From NCBI RefSeq assembly GCF_048593165.1, contig NZ_CP184271.1: a stretch of DNA of 64,000 nucleotides; one strand, given 5' to 3'. Origin of the DNA: Pectobacterium sp013449375 (GTDB taxonomy: Bacteria > Pseudomonadota > Gammaproteobacteria > Enterobacterales > Enterobacteriaceae). The position numbers and the translations under genes are program-made. The notes beneath the pieces were generated by a model. The model searched no databases, was not told where the DNA came from, and worked only from the letters and a program-made list of their open reading frames with translations. Shown here one piece after another: positions 24,327 through 34,019 of the stretch (position 1 is its first letter; each line of letters opens with the position of its first letter).

Positions 24327-27122
24327 TTACGAATGCATAGGACTGATATGCGGTTGGGCGGCTTTGTTGACGTTGTCGATTTCGTCCAGTAGCTCCAGCC
24401 ATTCGGGTTCCAGATCGCTGGCGTGAACGCCTTTACGCAACTGTTGTTCCAGATAGCGGCAGATGCGTTGCAGGCGCGGAACGCCGCTGTAGCTGCAACT
24501 GCCGTGCAGTTTATGCACCAGCTCGATGATGTCATCATCCGTCTGGCCCTCCAGCACCTTTTCTATCTTCCGCTGAACCTCCGGTAAGAAATCCAACAGC
24601 ATTTGCAGCAGGTCACGCGCCAACTCCGGCTTGTTGGCCGCCTGTTGCTGTGCCAGCGCCCAGTCGAGTGATAGCTGGCTATCGTCGTGCTCGCTCAATA
24701 AACCCGTCATATCACCGCGATCGCGCTTTAAAGGCTCCTTTCGCGCATGGCGCGTTAGCACGCTTTTCAGCATCTGTTCGTCTATCGGTTTAGCCAAATA
24801 GTCATCCATACCTGAACGCAGCAGATGTTCACGTTCACCCGTCATGGTTTGTGCCGTCACTGCGATGATGGGCGTGGTGGCATGATGGGGGATATGGCGG
24901 ATCCGCTCACTGGCGCAAATGCCGTCCATCCCCGGCATCTGGATATCCATGAGGATAATGTCGAACTGATGCAATTTCGCCTGTGCGATCGCATCTTGTC
25001 CGCTTTCACACAGGATAATCGTCTCGACCTGTTCTTCCAGCAGCGTACCGATCAGTTTCAGATTAGCGGGATTGTCATCCACCGCCATCACGCTTAGCGG
25101 CAGACGGGCCGGATGGCGTGTGGCACTCGGGTGAGATGCCGTATCGTCCGGCAGGAAAGAGAGCTGGAACAGCGTGCTGTCCTGTAACAGCGGCAGCAGG
25201 CGCGATGCCGCGAGTGGTTTGCTCAGGCAGGCATGTACGCCGAAGGTTTTCAGCTGTTCGGCATCCATTTGCGCCAGACTGGGCAGCGCCAAAATCACAC
25301 AGGGGGCGCGACGGCAGATATCACGCAGTCTGGGCGTGTAGTCGAGCAGTGTGTTGCGATATTGCACGGGAATGCCGAGCAGCAGGATATCGAACTCTCC
25401 CTCAGGCAGTTGCTCAAACGTCGGGCTGTAGCTCACGATGAGTGGCGTCTGGTTCAAAATATCCAGCGTGGCCTGCGCAGCGATGGGGTGATACTCGACG
25501 TAGGCCAGATGTTTGCCTTGCAGCATCGTATAAGCCGGCTCTGTCGGTATCGCGTGCGGGTTGAGCGGCAGCGTGATGTGGAACCAGAAGGTCGATCCCT
25601 TGTTGAGCTGGCTCTGGAAACTGATATCACCGCCCATCTCTTTGACCAAACGTTGGGTGATGACCAGCCCGAGTCCCGTGCCGCCATGACGGCGTGAAAT
25701 ACTGGTGTCGGCTTGGCGGAATGCCTGAAACAGCTGCGATTGCTGCAACTCGGCAATGCCGATGCCGGTATCGCGTATTTGCACTTCTAGCTGAACCTGA
25801 TGATGTTCCTGTCGACGCTTCTCTACCCGAATATCAATGTTGCCCTGCTCGGTAAATTTAATCGCGTTGCCCAGCAGGTTGGTGATGATTTGCTGTATCC
25901 GCAGTGGATCGCCGACAAACTGTTCGGGCACGTCATTCTGAATGCTGAGCGTCAGCTCCAATCCTTTTTCATGTGCCGTATGCGCCAGCAGCATCACAAC
26001 ATCGTCCAGCGTGCTGTGCAGGGAGAACGGAATATCCTCCAGCACCAGTTTGCCGGCCTCCAGCTTTGAGAAATCCAGCACATCGTTAATGATATTCAGC
26101 AGGTTATTGGCGGAACGTTCGATGGTAAGCAGATAGTCAGTTTGTGTGGTGTTCAGCGGTGTTTTCAACGTCTGGCGAGTGAATCCGATCACACCATTCA
26201 GCGGCGTTCTCAGTTCATGTGACATATTGGCCAGAAACTCAGACTTGATGCGTGCCGCTTCCTGTGCCCGCTTTTTGGCCAGATCCAGTTCGACGTTCTG
26301 GATCTCCATCTGCTCCAGCGTTTCCCGCAGATCGTAGGTCGCCTGATCGATATTTTGCTGCATTTCCTCATGGTAGGCGGTCAGCGACATCGCCATGGAG
26401 TTGATGCCGTTTTTCAGCATGTGCAATTCGCCGAGCATGTACCCTTCTACTCGGCTATCCAACTGCCCACGGCGAATGCGGTCAACGGTATCCACCATAT
26501 TACGGATCGGGGTCGTGACATCCCGCATCAGACGATAGGCAAAGAGAACGGCGGCACTCAACGATAACAACAACAAGAGCGCGGCGATGAAGATTTCCTG
26601 ATACTGCTGAAGCCGAATGGCGCTGGTGTCCAGTTCGATCACCAGATAGCCGAGAGGGGGGGCGGTACTGGGCAACACGGGCGCCGAGCCTTCAGGCATA
26701 AATTCGCTGTCATTGACGATCGGCATGTGCAGAATCAGCGCGTCGTTTGTGTGGTGCAGGTGCAATTTGTTGTAGGAATGTGCGTCGCTGCTGATCGGCT
26801 GTAATGTCACGTTGTTGCGTACGTTGGTGGTAGCCAGAAGCTGATTGCGCGCATCGAACACGCTAATGGTACGAATAATCGTAGAGTGCCGACGGTGAAG
26901 CGTATTGATTAACGCGGGAATGGTGTCCATCTGACGATGGGTAATTGCGTAAGCGCTGATGGTTGCCAGCGGTTCAATAATGCTAGAGCCTGAGTCTGCC
27001 AATTGTGACTGCAACTGGTTGTAACGATGAATGACGAAGAACGAACTGAGCAGCAGCCCGATCATCAGCGTCGGTGCCAAAATCAGTATCAACATCCGTG
27101 CACGAAGACTGTATTTGGTCAT
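24327..27122 (-). CDS. barA: hybrid sensor histidine kinase BarA
   Basis: This 931-residue inner-membrane kinase phosphorylates the response regulator UvrY (ExpA/GacA in soft-rot bacteria). That switches on Csr small RNAs and, in Pectobacterium, exoenzyme production. Membrane segments lie at about 9-31 and 176-198 around a periplasmic domain. They are followed by HAMP, HisKA with H302 (FLANMSHELRTPLNG), HATPase (DTGIGI, HGGTGLGL), a receiver with D726 (ILMDIQMPGMDG) and Hpt with H873 (LVHKLHGSCSYSG). All phosphorelay residues are present. The gene is divergent from rlmD, as in E. coli. Confidence 0.96.
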   Translation of the reverse strand: MTKYSLRARMLILILAPTLMIGLLLSSFFVIHRYNQLQSQLADSGSSIIEPLATISAYAITHRQMDTIPALINTLHRRHSTIIRTISVFDARNQLLATTNVRNNVTLQPISSDAHSYNKLHLHHTNDALILHMPIVNDSEFMPEGSAPVLPSTAPPLGYLVIELDTSAIRLQQYQEIFIAALLLLLSLSAAVLFAYRLMRDVTTPIRNMVDTVDRIRRGQLDSRVEGYMLGELHMLKNGINSMAMSLTAYHEEMQQNIDQATYDLRETLEQMEIQNVELDLAKKRAQEAARIKSEFLANMSHELRTPLNGVIGFTRQTLKTPLNTTQTDYLLTIERSANNLLNIINDVLDFSKLEAGKLVLEDIPFSLHSTLDDVVMLLAHTAHEKGLELTLSIQNDVPEQFVGDPLRIQQIITNLLGNAIKFTEQGNIDIRVEKRRQEHHQVQLEVQIRDTGIGIAELQQSQLFQAFRQADTSISRRHGGTGLGLVITQRLVKEMGGDISFQSQLNKGSTFWFHITLPLNPHAIPTEPAYTMLQGKHLAYVEYHPIAAQATLDILNQTPLIVSYSPTFEQLPEGEFDILLLGIPVQYRNTLLDYTPRLRDICRRAPCVILALPSLAQMDAEQLKTFGVHACLSKPLAASRLLPLLQDSTLFQLSFLPDDTASHPSATRHPARLPLSVMAVDDNPANLKLIGTLLEEQVETIILCESGQDAIAQAKLHQFDIILMDIQMPGMDGICASERIRHIPHHATTPIIAVTAQTMTGEREHLLRSGMDDYLAKPIDEQMLKSVLTRHARKEPLKRDRGDMTGLLSEHDDSQLSLDWALAQQQAANKPELARDLLQMLLDFLPEVQRKIEKVLEGQTDDDIIELVHKLHGSCSYSGVPRLQRICRYLEQQLRKGVHASDLEPEWLELLDEIDNVNKAAQPHISPMHS

Positions 27123-27230
27123 GGGGTTCCAATGTGGGAGAATTAGAGGATGCTAGGCACCCTATTATTTAATTTCGTTACTGGGTACTGCCACTGCCGT
27201 TCAACTTAAGAGATCAATCGATAGTACATT

Positions 27231-28583
27231 ATGGCGCAATTCTACTCTCCAAACCGGCGTGTGACGACCCGGAAAGCGATTCCTGCTAAGAACCTCACTG
27301 TTACGGTCACGTCGCTTGATCCGTTTGGGCAGGGGGTGGCGCGTCACGACGGCAAGACGGTGTTTGTCACGGGGGGACTGCCGGGAGAGCAGGCTGAGGT
27401 CCAACTGACGGAAGAGAAGCGTCAGTTTTCGCATGCAAAGCTTAAACGCCTTCTGACACATAGCCCACAGCGCGTTGAGCCGCTGTGCCCGCATTATACC
27501 CGCTGCGGCGGCTGCCAACAGCAGCATGCGGACATCACGCTGCAACAGAGCAGCAAAACGGCGGCATTGGTGCGCCTGATGACGCGTGAAACGGGCGCGG
27601 AGCTGCTGGACGCCTCGCTGATTGCCGGCACACCTTATGCCTATCGGAGGCGCGCGCGGCTTGCGTTATACTTTCAGGCAAAAGAGCAGCGTCTGTTGAT
27701 GGGCTATCGACAATCCAATTCTCACGATTTGGTGGATATTAAAGCCTGTCCGGTGTTGCGCCCCGAGCTTGAAGCGCTGCTGCAACCGCTGCGCGATTGT
27801 TTGAGCCGATTAAAGGCGGTGAAGCGCCTTGGGCATGTGGAACTGGTGCAGGCGGACAACGGCCCGCTGCTGGTGTTGAGGCACCTTGAACCGCTCCATT
27901 CATCGGATCAGCAGGCGCTGCGTGACTTTGCGCAGCAGCAGGGCGTTTCGGTTTATCTGGCAGCGGATGCCGACTCGCTGACGTGTCTGCACGGTGAAGA
28001 ACCGGTTTATCACGTTGCCGGGTTGACGCTGGCCTTTAGCCCGCGTGATTTTATTCAGGTGAATGACGTGGTAAACCAGCAGATGGTCGCGCAGGCGCTG
28101 GCATGGCTGGATGTGCAACCGCAGGATAGAATATTAGATCTGTTTTGTGGCATGGGTAACTTCACGCTGCCGCTGGCACAGCGTGCTGCCAGCGTTGTCG
28201 GCGTGGAAGGGGTGACCGCGTTAGTTGAGAAAGGGCGCGAGAATGCCCGACGCAATGGGCTGTCCAATGTCACATTTTTTCACCAAAATCTTGAAGATGA
28301 CGTCACGCAGCAGCCGTGGGTAGCTCAGGGTTTTGATAAGATATTACTTGATCCGGCACGTGCGGGTGCGGCAGGTGTGATGGAGCAGATAACCCGACTC
28401 GCACCTGAGCGGGTGGTCTATGTTTCCTGTAATGCCACGACGCTAGCGCGCGACAGCAAAGTTTTATTGGCAGCCGGTTTTAGGCTGGCGAATGTCGCCA
28501 TGTTGGATATGTTTCCACATACCGGTCACCTTGAATCGATGGCACTGTTTTTGCACGATACCGGCACGCGAAAGGCGTCATAG
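27231..28583 (+). CDS. rlmD: 23S rRNA m5U1939 methyltransferase RlmD
   Basis: This 450-residue enzyme methylates U1939 of 23S rRNA with SAM. An N-terminal TRAM domain (LTVTVTSLDPFGQGVARHDG) is followed by a four-cysteine iron-sulfur motif (CPHYTRCGGCQQQ plus a distal Cys). The methyltransferase domain has DLFCGMGNFTLPLA for SAM binding and YVSCNATTLARD with the catalytic cysteine. Start ATG at 27231 fits the family. relA follows after 50 bases, as in E. coli. Confidence 0.96.
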   Translation: MAQFYSPNRRVTTRKAIPAKNLTVTVTSLDPFGQGVARHDGKTVFVTGGLPGEQAEVQLTEEKRQFSHAKLKRLLTHSPQRVEPLCPHYTRCGGCQQQHADITLQQSSKTAALVRLMTRETGAELLDASLIAGTPYAYRRRARLALYFQAKEQRLLMGYRQSNSHDLVDIKACPVLRPELEALLQPLRDCLSRLKAVKRLGHVELVQADNGPLLVLRHLEPLHSSDQQALRDFAQQQGVSVYLAADADSLTCLHGEEPVYHVAGLTLAFSPRDFIQVNDVVNQQMVAQALAWLDVQPQDRILDLFCGMGNFTLPLAQRAASVVGVEGVTALVEKGRENARRNGLSNVTFFHQNLEDDVTQQPWVAQGFDKILLDPARAGAAGVMEQITRLAPERVVYVSCNATTLARDSKVLLAAGFRLANVAMLDMFPHTGHLESMALFLHDTGTRKAS

Positions 28584-28633
28584 GCAGCAAAGCAGCGTCG
28601 TTTGCAAGGTGAAGGGTAACGTAGGGAGAAATT

Positions 28634-30868
28634 ATGGTTGCGGTAAGAAGTGCGCATTTGAATACGGCAGGTGAATTTGTCCCTGACGCGTGGATTGCTT
28701 CGCTGGGGATTGCCAGCCAGCAATCGTGTGAACGTTTAGCCGAAACCTGGCGTTACTGTGAGCAGCAAACGCACGATCACGCCGATGCACCACTACTGCT
28801 GTGGCGCGGCATTGAAATGGTGGAAATCCTGTCCACGCTCAGTATGGACAATGACAGCATGCGCGCGGCGCTGCTCTTTCCACTGGCGGATGCGGGTGTG
28901 GTCGATGAGGCGACGCTGGAAGCCGTATTTGGTAAAAACATCGTTGATTTGGTGCATGGCGTGCGCGATATGGATGCAATTCGCCAGCTCAAAGCAACGC
29001 AGAATGACTCTGGCGCGTCTGAGCAGGTCGATAATATCCGTCGCATGTTGCTGGCGATGGTGGAAGATTTCCGCTGCGTAGTCATCAAACTCGCCGAGCG
29101 GATCGCGCACCTGCGTGAAGTGAAAGATGCCCCAGAAGAAGAACGGGTACTGGCGGCTAAAGAGTGTACCAATATCTACGCGCCGTTGGCGAACCGGCTG
29201 GGCATCGGGCAGTTGAAGTGGGAATTGGAAGATTTCTGCTTCCGCTATCTGCACCCAGATGAATATAAAAAAATCGCCAAACTGTTGCACGAACGCCGCA
29301 TCGATCGCGCGCAGTACATTGATGATTTTGTCAAAACGCTGCGCAATGCGATGAAAGAAGAGGGCGTTCAGGCGGAGATCTATGGCCGTCCCAAGCACAT
29401 CTACAGCATTTGGCGCAAGATGCAGAAAAAATCGCTGTCGTTTGATGAACTGTTCGACGTGCGCGCGGTGCGTATTGTCGTTGAGCGTTTGCAAGACTGC
29501 TACGGGGCGCTGGGTATCGTGCATACCCACTATCGTCATTTGCCGGACGAATTTGACGATTATGTTGCCAACCCGAAACCAAACGGCTATCAGTCCATTC
29601 ACACCGTGGTATTAGGGCCGGGTGGGAAGACGCTGGAGATCCAGATTCGTACGCGCCAGATGCATGAAGATGCCGAACTGGGCGTGGCGGCACATTGGAA
29701 ATACAAAGAAGGCACCGCTGTGGGCGGGCGCTCCGGCTATGAAGGTCGCATTGCCTGGCTGCGTAAACTGCTTGCCTGGCAGGAAGAGGTGGCGGATTCG
29801 AAAGACGTGCTGGATGAAGTTCGTAGTCAGGTCTTTGACGATCGCGTTTATGTCTTTACGCCGAAAGGCGATGTGGTGGACCTTCCGGCTGGTTCCACGC
29901 CGTTGGACTTTGCTTATAACATCCACAGTGATATTGGTCACCGTTGCATCGGGGCGAAAATTGGTGGGCGTATTGTGCCGTTTACCTACCAATTACAGAT
30001 GGGTGATCAGATTGAAATTATCACCCAAAAGCAACCGAACCCGAGCCGTGACTGGCTGAATCCGAATCTGGGGTATATCACCACCAGCCGTGGACGTTCC
30101 AAGATCCAGAACTGGTTCCGCAAGCAGGATCGCGACAAGAATATTCTGGCGGGACGGCAGATTCTGGACGACGAACTGGCGCATCTGGGGATCAGCCTGA
30201 AAGCGGCGGAGAAATTGCTGCTGCCGCGCTATAACGTGAATTCGCTGGATGAACTATTGGCGGCGATCGGCGGTGGCGATGTTCGTCTGAACCAGATGGT
30301 GAATTTCCTGCAATCGCAGTTAAAACAGCCAAGTGCGGAAGAACTGGATCGTGAAGCGCTGCGCCAATTGACGCAGAAATCGCAACAGCCGCCAACACGT
30401 ACTCATAAAGACAACGGTCGTGTGGTTGTGGAAGGTGTCGGTAACCTGATGCACCATATTGCGCGCTGCTGCCAGCCGATTCCGGGCGACGAGATCACTG
30501 GGTTCATCACGCGCGGTCGGGGGATTTCGATTCACCGCGCGGACTGCGAACAGTTGGATGAACTGCGCGCCAGTTCGCCGGAGCGGATTGTGGACGCAGT
30601 ATGGGGCGAAAGCTACTCCAGCGGTTATTCGTTGGTGGTGAGGGTGATTGCCAACGATCGCAGCGGCCTGTTGCGCGATATCACCACCATTCTGGCGAAT
30701 GAGAAGGTCAATGTACTGGGCGTTGCTAGCCGCAGCGACATCAAGCAGCAGTTGGCAACAATTGATATGGATATCGAGATCTACAACCTGCAAGTGTTGA
30801 GCCGCATTCTGGCGAAGCTCAACCAACTGCCGGATGTGATTGATGCGCGGCGCCAGCAGGGAGCGTAA
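28634..30868 (+). CDS. relA: GTP pyrophosphokinase RelA
   Basis: This 744-residue ribosome-associated (p)ppGpp synthetase triggers the stringent response when uncharged tRNA enters the A site. An inactive HD-like pseudo-hydrolase domain (about 50-190) is followed by the synthetase domain (YGRPKHIYSIWRKMQKK, then NPKPNGYQSIHTVV), TGS (VYVFTPKGDVVDLPAGSTPL), a helical region, a zinc-finger-like region with HHIARCCQPIPGDEI and a C-terminal ACT domain (NDRSGLLRDITTILANE). GTAGGGAG precedes ATG. The length equals the E. coli protein. mazEF does not follow, unlike E. coli. Confidence 0.97.
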   Translation: MVAVRSAHLNTAGEFVPDAWIASLGIASQQSCERLAETWRYCEQQTHDHADAPLLLWRGIEMVEILSTLSMDNDSMRAALLFPLADAGVVDEATLEAVFGKNIVDLVHGVRDMDAIRQLKATQNDSGASEQVDNIRRMLLAMVEDFRCVVIKLAERIAHLREVKDAPEEERVLAAKECTNIYAPLANRLGIGQLKWELEDFCFRYLHPDEYKKIAKLLHERRIDRAQYIDDFVKTLRNAMKEEGVQAEIYGRPKHIYSIWRKMQKKSLSFDELFDVRAVRIVVERLQDCYGALGIVHTHYRHLPDEFDDYVANPKPNGYQSIHTVVLGPGGKTLEIQIRTRQMHEDAELGVAAHWKYKEGTAVGGRSGYEGRIAWLRKLLAWQEEVADSKDVLDEVRSQVFDDRVYVFTPKGDVVDLPAGSTPLDFAYNIHSDIGHRCIGAKIGGRIVPFTYQLQMGDQIEIITQKQPNPSRDWLNPNLGYITTSRGRSKIQNWFRKQDRDKNILAGRQILDDELAHLGISLKAAEKLLLPRYNVNSLDELLAAIGGGDVRLNQMVNFLQSQLKQPSAEELDREALRQLTQKSQQPPTRTHKDNGRVVVEGVGNLMHHIARCCQPIPGDEITGFITRGRGISIHRADCEQLDELRASSPERIVDAVWGESYSSGYSLVVRVIANDRSGLLRDITTILANEKVNVLGVASRSDIKQQLATIDMDIEIYNLQVLSRILAKLNQLPDVIDARRQQGA

Positions 30869-30934
30869 CACCTACCAGCCTGTCTATCATTGACGGTGTT
30901 GAGACGAAATGATCTAGGAACGTCAGCGTTGCTT

Positions 30935-31188
30935 GCTGTTATCCAGCGTAAAAAATTATGCTGAGGAGATAGCTGGCTTAGGATGAGCCGCATGGACGCG
31001 GCGAAAGCTTGCGCCACGTAGGGAGCGTGTCGCAAGCGGTCCGTTAAGCCGGATACCGACGAAGGCATCGCGTAGCGACATAATTTAGCGGGAAGCCAGG
31101 GTTCACAGGGCGACGGCGATTGAGCCGCCCTGTGTCGGGCGCGACGCAGTTGTGGAAATGATCGTTGGAGTGCATCGCGCACGAAACC
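30935..31188 (-). repeat. dispersed repeat, short form, copy B
   Basis: About 254 bases, the reverse complement of copies A and D but without the four-hairpin module; the junction reads gcgccacgtagggagcgtgtcgcaagc. It ends with gcgcacgaaacc, the counterpart of the ggtttcgtgcgc start of copy A. It occupies the relA-mazG gap, where E. coli carries the mazEF toxin-antitoxin genes. Confidence 0.8.
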
Positions 31189-31244
31189 TCTCCAGCTTGT
31201 CTGCTATCCTCGTAAAAAATAATTTTTTGATTTTCAGGAATATT

Positions 31245-32057
31245 ATGACCGTATCTTTGACGAATGTCCCTCCCATAGAGCGTTTGCTCGCCATCATGAA
31301 AACCCTACGCGATCCTGAAAATGGCTGTCCATGGGACAAAAAACAGACGTTTGACACTATCGCGCCCTATACGCTGGAAGAAACATACGAAGTGCTGGAT
31401 GCGATCAGCCGTCAGGATTTTGATGATTTGCGCGGTGAGTTAGGGGATTTGCTGTTTCAGGTGGTGTTTTACGCGCAAATGGCGCAGGAAAAGGGCCTGT
31501 TCGATTTCTCCGACGTGTGTAACGCCATCAGCGATAAGCTGGAACGCCGCCACCCGCATATTTTCGGGGAGATGACGCTGACGGACAGTGATGCCGTGCT
31601 GGCAAATTGGGAACAGACAAAAGCACAGGAACGGGCGGAGAAAGATCGTCATTCCCAGTTGGATGATATTCCTGATGCGCTGCCTGCGTTGATGAAAGCG
31701 CAAAAAATTCAGCAGCGTTGTGCGTCAGTTGGCTTCGATTGGGACAGCCTAGGGCCGGTGCTCGATAAAGTGTATGAAGAGATCGATGAGGTGATGTTTG
31801 AAGCGCGGCAAGCTGTTGTCGATGAAGAAAAATTAGGTGAAGAGATTGGTGATTTATTGTTCGCCACAGTCAATCTCTCTCGCCATCTGGGACACAAGGC
31901 TGAGACGGCGTTACAGGCGGCAAATCGTAAGTTCACTCGACGTTTTCGTGAGGTAGAACAAATCGTTACGGCATCGGGAAAAACGCTGGAACAGGCAACG
32001 CTGGATGAAATGGAAGCCGCATGGCAGCAGGTGAAAAAACAGGAAATCAGCCATTAA
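31245..32057 (+). CDS. mazG: nucleoside triphosphate pyrophosphohydrolase MazG
   Basis: This 270-residue all-alpha NTP pyrophosphohydrolase hydrolyses nucleoside triphosphates to monophosphates and can lower ppGpp indirectly in E. coli. It carries two MazG domains. The first has NGCPWDKKQTFDTI, LEETYEVLDAI and GELGDLLFQVVFYA. The second has EEIDEVMFEA and EEIGDLLFATVNL, giving both EExxE-ExxD metal sites. The frame extends upstream into repeat copy B, but ATG at 31245, with CAGGA upstream, gives the family length (E. coli 263). Confidence 0.95.
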   Translation: MTVSLTNVPPIERLLAIMKTLRDPENGCPWDKKQTFDTIAPYTLEETYEVLDAISRQDFDDLRGELGDLLFQVVFYAQMAQEKGLFDFSDVCNAISDKLERRHPHIFGEMTLTDSDAVLANWEQTKAQERAEKDRHSQLDDIPDALPALMKAQKIQQRCASVGFDWDSLGPVLDKVYEEIDEVMFEARQAVVDEEKLGEEIGDLLFATVNLSRHLGHKAETALQAANRKFTRRFREVEQIVTASGKTLEQATLDEMEAAWQQVKKQEISH

Positions 32058-32283
32058 TCTATTTTTATCGATAAGATTGTTTTTTATTGATTTTAAGGTT
32101 TTTATTTTATTGTTTTTTAAAGTGATTGTGAGTCGGGGTGAGAGTGGTTTCACCTCGTCTGCACGTGTGTTGGAATCGTCACATTGTGTAAAACGAACAT
32201 TTGTGGCGTTCATCAGGTTCAGGTATACTACTTTCCCGTCTTGGTACTTCCATCGTCTTTAAACCTAAACTCTCAGGTTCAGC

Positions 32284-33921
32284 ATGACAACTAATTATAT
32301 TTTTGTGACCGGCGGGGTCGTTTCCTCTCTGGGTAAAGGCATTGCCGCAGCCTCTCTGGCGGCTATTCTTGAAGCCCGTGGCCTCAACGTTACCATCATG
32401 AAACTGGACCCGTACATCAACGTGGATCCGGGCACGATGAGCCCGACGCAACATGGTGAAGTCTTTGTCACCGAAGACGGCGCCGAAACCGATCTGGACT
32501 TGGGTCACTACGAGCGTTTCATCCGCACTAAAATGTCGCGCCGCAACAACTTCACCACTGGCCGTATCTACTCTGATGTCCTGCGCAAAGAGCGCCGTGG
32601 CGACTATCTGGGCGCGACCATTCAGGTGATCCCGCATATCACTAATGCGATTAAAGAGCGCATCATTGAAGGTGGCGAAGGCCATGATGTCGTTCTGGTC
32701 GAAATCGGCGGAACTGTCGGTGATATCGAATCCTTACCGTTCCTTGAAGCGATTCGGCAGATGGCAGTGCAAGTCGGCCGCGAGCACACGCTGTTTATGC
32801 ACCTGACGCTGGTACCGTATCTGGCGGCGGCGGGCGAAGTGAAAACCAAGCCGACACAGCACTCCGTTAAAGAACTGCTTTCCATCGGTATTCAGCCTGA
32901 TGTGCTAATTTGCCGTTCTGACCGCACGGTGCCTGCCAATGAGCGTGCAAAAATTGCTTTATTCTGTAATGTGCCGGAAAAAGCAGTAATATCCCTTAAA
33001 GACATTGATTCGATTTATAAAATCCCGTCGCTATTGAAATCACAGGGGCTGGACGATTATATTTGTAAACGATTCAGCTTGAACTGCCCTGAAGCAAACC
33101 TGTCAGAATGGGAACAGGTTGTGTACGAAGAAGCAAATCCGGGCGGTGAAGTCACGATCGGTATGGTCGGCAAATATGTTGCGCTGCCGGATGCTTATAA
33201 ATCCGTGATTGAAGCGCTGAAACACGGTGGCTTGAAGAATCGCCTGACGGTGAATATCAAGCTGATCGACTCGCAGGATGTCGAAACCCGTGGTGTCGAT
33301 GTATTGAAAGATTTAGACGCTATCCTGATTCCGGGCGGTTTTGGCTATCGCGGCGTCGAAGGGAAAATCATGGCGGCGCGTTACGCCCGTGAGAACCATA
33401 TCCCTTATCTGGGCATTTGCCTGGGGATGCAGGTCGCATTAATGGAATTTGCCCGTAACGTTGCCGGAATGGAAGGCGCAAACTCAACGGAGTTTGTGCC
33501 AGAATGTAAGTACCCAGTGGTTGCGCTGATCACGGAATGGCGTGATGAGAACGGCAATGTTGAAGTCCGTGATGAAGCCAGCGATCTGGGCGGCACCATG
33601 CGCGTTGGCGGGCAGCAATGCCATCTGACCGAAGGCAGTCTGGTGCGTCAGATGTACGGTGAGCAGACGATTATCGAACGTCACCGTCATCGTTATGAAG
33701 TGAACAACATGCTGTTGAAACAGATTGAAGCGGCGGGATTACGGGTTGCTGGTCTTTCCGCCGACCGCAAACTGGTGGAGATTGTTGAATTACCCGATCA
33801 TCCCTGGTTCGTTGCCTGTCAATTCCATCCGGAATTCACATCAACGCCGCGAGATGGACATCCCCTGTTTGCCGGCTTTGTGAAAGCCGCTGGCGCATAC
33901 CAGAAGCGTCAGGTGAAGTAA
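32284..33921 (+). CDS. pyrG: CTP synthase PyrG
   Basis: This 545-residue, glutamine-dependent CTP synthase makes CTP from UTP and ATP in the last step of pyrimidine nucleotide synthesis. The N-terminal amidoligase domain begins TNYIFVTGGVVSSLGKGIAA. The C-terminal class I glutaminase has the GICLGMQ nucleophile cysteine and the QFHPEFTSTP region of the His/Glu pair. The length is as in E. coli. CTCTCAGGTTCAGC precedes ATG. The 226-base region before it is AT-rich and probably holds the promoter. eno follows after 98 bases. Confidence 0.98.
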   Translation: MTTNYIFVTGGVVSSLGKGIAAASLAAILEARGLNVTIMKLDPYINVDPGTMSPTQHGEVFVTEDGAETDLDLGHYERFIRTKMSRRNNFTTGRIYSDVLRKERRGDYLGATIQVIPHITNAIKERIIEGGEGHDVVLVEIGGTVGDIESLPFLEAIRQMAVQVGREHTLFMHLTLVPYLAAAGEVKTKPTQHSVKELLSIGIQPDVLICRSDRTVPANERAKIALFCNVPEKAVISLKDIDSIYKIPSLLKSQGLDDYICKRFSLNCPEANLSEWEQVVYEEANPGGEVTIGMVGKYVALPDAYKSVIEALKHGGLKNRLTVNIKLIDSQDVETRGVDVLKDLDAILIPGGFGYRGVEGKIMAARYARENHIPYLGICLGMQVALMEFARNVAGMEGANSTEFVPECKYPVVALITEWRDENGNVEVRDEASDLGGTMRVGGQQCHLTEGSLVRQMYGEQTIIERHRHRYEVNNMLLKQIEAAGLRVAGLSADRKLVEIVELPDHPWFVACQFHPEFTSTPRDGHPLFAGFVKAAGAYQKRQVK

Positions 33922-33933
33922 GAGTTATATCAG

Positions 33934-33959
33934 CAACGCGCGATCGCTATCGCGCGTTG
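33934..33959 (+). terminator. hairpin between pyrG and eno
   Basis: A perfect 11-base stem (caacgcgcgat/atcgcgcgttg) with a four-base loop lies 12 bases after the pyrG stop. Only a short TT follows, then a T-rich region. It is probably a partial terminator or a processing site ahead of eno. Confidence 0.5.
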
Positions 33960-34019
33960 TTCGTCTAGGGTTTTAGTTCTGTCTAAAGTTTTAGTTTAAC
34001 TTGTACTGAGGAAAATCTA

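Noticed and set aside
28793..29602. 269-codon frame antisense to relA
   Set aside because: It lies fully inside relA, whose protein is conserved along its length. The frame has no ribosome site or family resemblance and arises from codon bias.
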